Source: Kribbella jejuensis | GTDB taxonomy: Bacteria > Actinomycetota > Actinomycetes > Propionibacteriales > Kribbellaceae | DNA length: 64,000 nt | Assembly: GCF_006715085.1 (NCBI RefSeq) | Contig: NZ_VFMM01000001.1 | Coordinates: 2,294,001-2,358,000, forward strand | Direction: 5' to 3' | Part shown: one piece after another, positions 63,313 to 64,000 of the stretch | Layout of the letters: each line of letters opens with the position of its first letter | How positions within the stretch are numbered: position 1 is the stretch's first letter | Made by a program: the position numbers and the translations under genes | The notes under the pieces: generated by a model | Database searches by the model: none | What the model was told of the DNA's origin: nothing | What the model saw: the letters and a program-made list of their open reading frames with translations, nothing else

Positions 63313-64000
63313 ATGGCTACCCCTGCCCAGTGGATCGAAGGCGCCCGCCCCCGTACCTTGCCCGCCGCGATCTCCCCCGTGCTCGTCGGAACCGGCGCGG
63401 CCGCCTTCCTGGACGGCTTCGTCTGGTGGAAGGCGCTGCTCGCCCTCGGCGTCGCGCTCGCCCTGCAGATCGGCGTCAACTACGCCAACGACTACAGCGA
63501 CGGCATCCGCGGTACCGACGAGCATCGCGTCGGCCCGCTCCGCCTTGTCGGCTCCAAGGTCGCGACCCCGCGCGCCGTCAAGACCGCGGCCTTCACCTGC
63601 TTCGGCGTCGGCGCCGCGCTGGGCATCGTGCTCTGCGCGACGACCACGTGGTGGCTGCTGGTCGCCGGCGCGGCATCGCTGCTCGGCGCCTGGTTCTACA
63701 CCGGCGGCAAGAAGCCGTACGGGTACCGCGCGCTCGGGGAGGTCAGCGTCTTCCTCTTCTTCGGACTGGTCGCCGTCCTCGGTACGACGTACGTCCAGGC
63801 CGAGAAGCTGCACTGGACCGCCCTCGCCGGCGCGGTCTCGGTCGGCTCGATCGCCTGCGCCCTGCTGGTCGCGAACAACCTCCGCGACATCCCGACCGAC
63901 TCGGTCACCGGAAAACGCACGCTGGCCGTCGTCCTGGGCGCCGCCAACTCCCGCCGCCTGTACGCCGCCCTCGTCATCCTCGCCTTCGCCCTGGCTGCGG
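63313..64000 (+). CDS. menA: 1,4-Dihydroxy-2-naphthoate polyprenyltransferase MenA, cut by window edge
   Basis: 229 residues visible, no stop before the window ends. [21 protein letters not shown] starts the UbiA fold. The first Asp motif is [14 protein letters not shown], then [13 protein letters not shown]. The second motif is [24 protein letters not shown]. It attaches the polyprenyl chain to the naphthoate ring in the membrane. The ATG at 63313 or the one at 63307 may serve; a -10-like CAGAAT just upstream hints at a leaderless message. Divergent from menE (110-base gap). Confidence 0.95.
   Translation, partial: MATPAQWIEGARPRTLPAAISPVLVGTGAAAFLDGFVWWKALLALGVALALQIGVNYANDYSDGIRGTDEHRVGPLRLVGSKVATPRAVKTAAFTCFGVGAALGIVLCATTTWWLLVAGAASLLGAWFYTGGKKPYGYRALGEVSVFLFFGLVAVLGTTYVQAEKLHWTALAGAVSVGSIACALLVANNLRDIPTDSVTGKRTLAVVLGAANSRRLYAALVILAFALAA

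Overview
The window is high-GC actinobacterial DNA. Codons end almost always in G or C, GTG and TTG starts are common, several promoters look leaderless, and there is a complete 14-subunit nuo operon, a nearly complete menaquinone pathway, DUF222/HNH genes, and SigE-type and PucR-type regulators. The gene set and style fit the Propionibacteriales/Nocardioidaceae, and Kribbella is my best guess. This is an inference from content, not a database match.

Layout. 1-6.4 kb: the end of a LuxR-type regulator, an ornithine cyclodeaminase/mu-crystallin homologue, an orphan second NuoA, a secreted protein and korAB (2-oxoacid:ferredoxin oxidoreductase). 6.4-19.9 kb: a chromosomal mix that includes an alpha/beta hydrolase, a HAD phosphatase, an FMN-dependent lactate oxidase-like enzyme, Lnt with a TetR repressor and its palindrome, MFS and EamA transporters, a DUF445 protein, an ECF sigma factor with a three-repeat membrane protein, and an Rrf2 regulator with two matching operators, one of them in front of a cupin gene. 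20-25.9 kb: an accessory region. A DUF222/HNH gene is split by an IS1182-like element; its tail carries a 39-bp tandem repeat; then come about 2.2 kb without genes, made mostly of degenerate repeats. 25.9-34 kb: a degenerate orphan QcrB-like cytochrome b, a phospholipase D-like protein, a Tat-exported molybdenum hydroxylase with its [2Fe-2S] and XdhC partners, and a PucR regulator.

34-52.9 kb is the respiratory core on the minus strand: menG, menJ, nuoA to nuoN and a polyprenyl diphosphate synthase. A site closely matching the actinobacterial Rex (NADH/NAD+) operator lies in the menJ-nuo leader. 52.9-64 kb: menF, a metallo-hydrolase, a GNAT protein, a PadR regulator followed by a drug-type ABC exporter with a perfect 24-bp palindrome at its promoter, a GT-C mannosyltransferase, menE-menC-menD, and menA running off the window edge.

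Together menF, D, E, C, A, G, the polyprenyl synthase and menJ make and reduce the quinone that Complex I (nuo) uses. menB and menH are not in the window. The most unusual items are the cytochrome b that lacks the heme bH ligands and the PEWY glutamate, the orphan NuoA with an altered FDxE motif, the helically spaced approx. 40/50-bp repeat array at 24.0-25.0 kb, and the IS insertion whose removal exactly restores the HNH gene.
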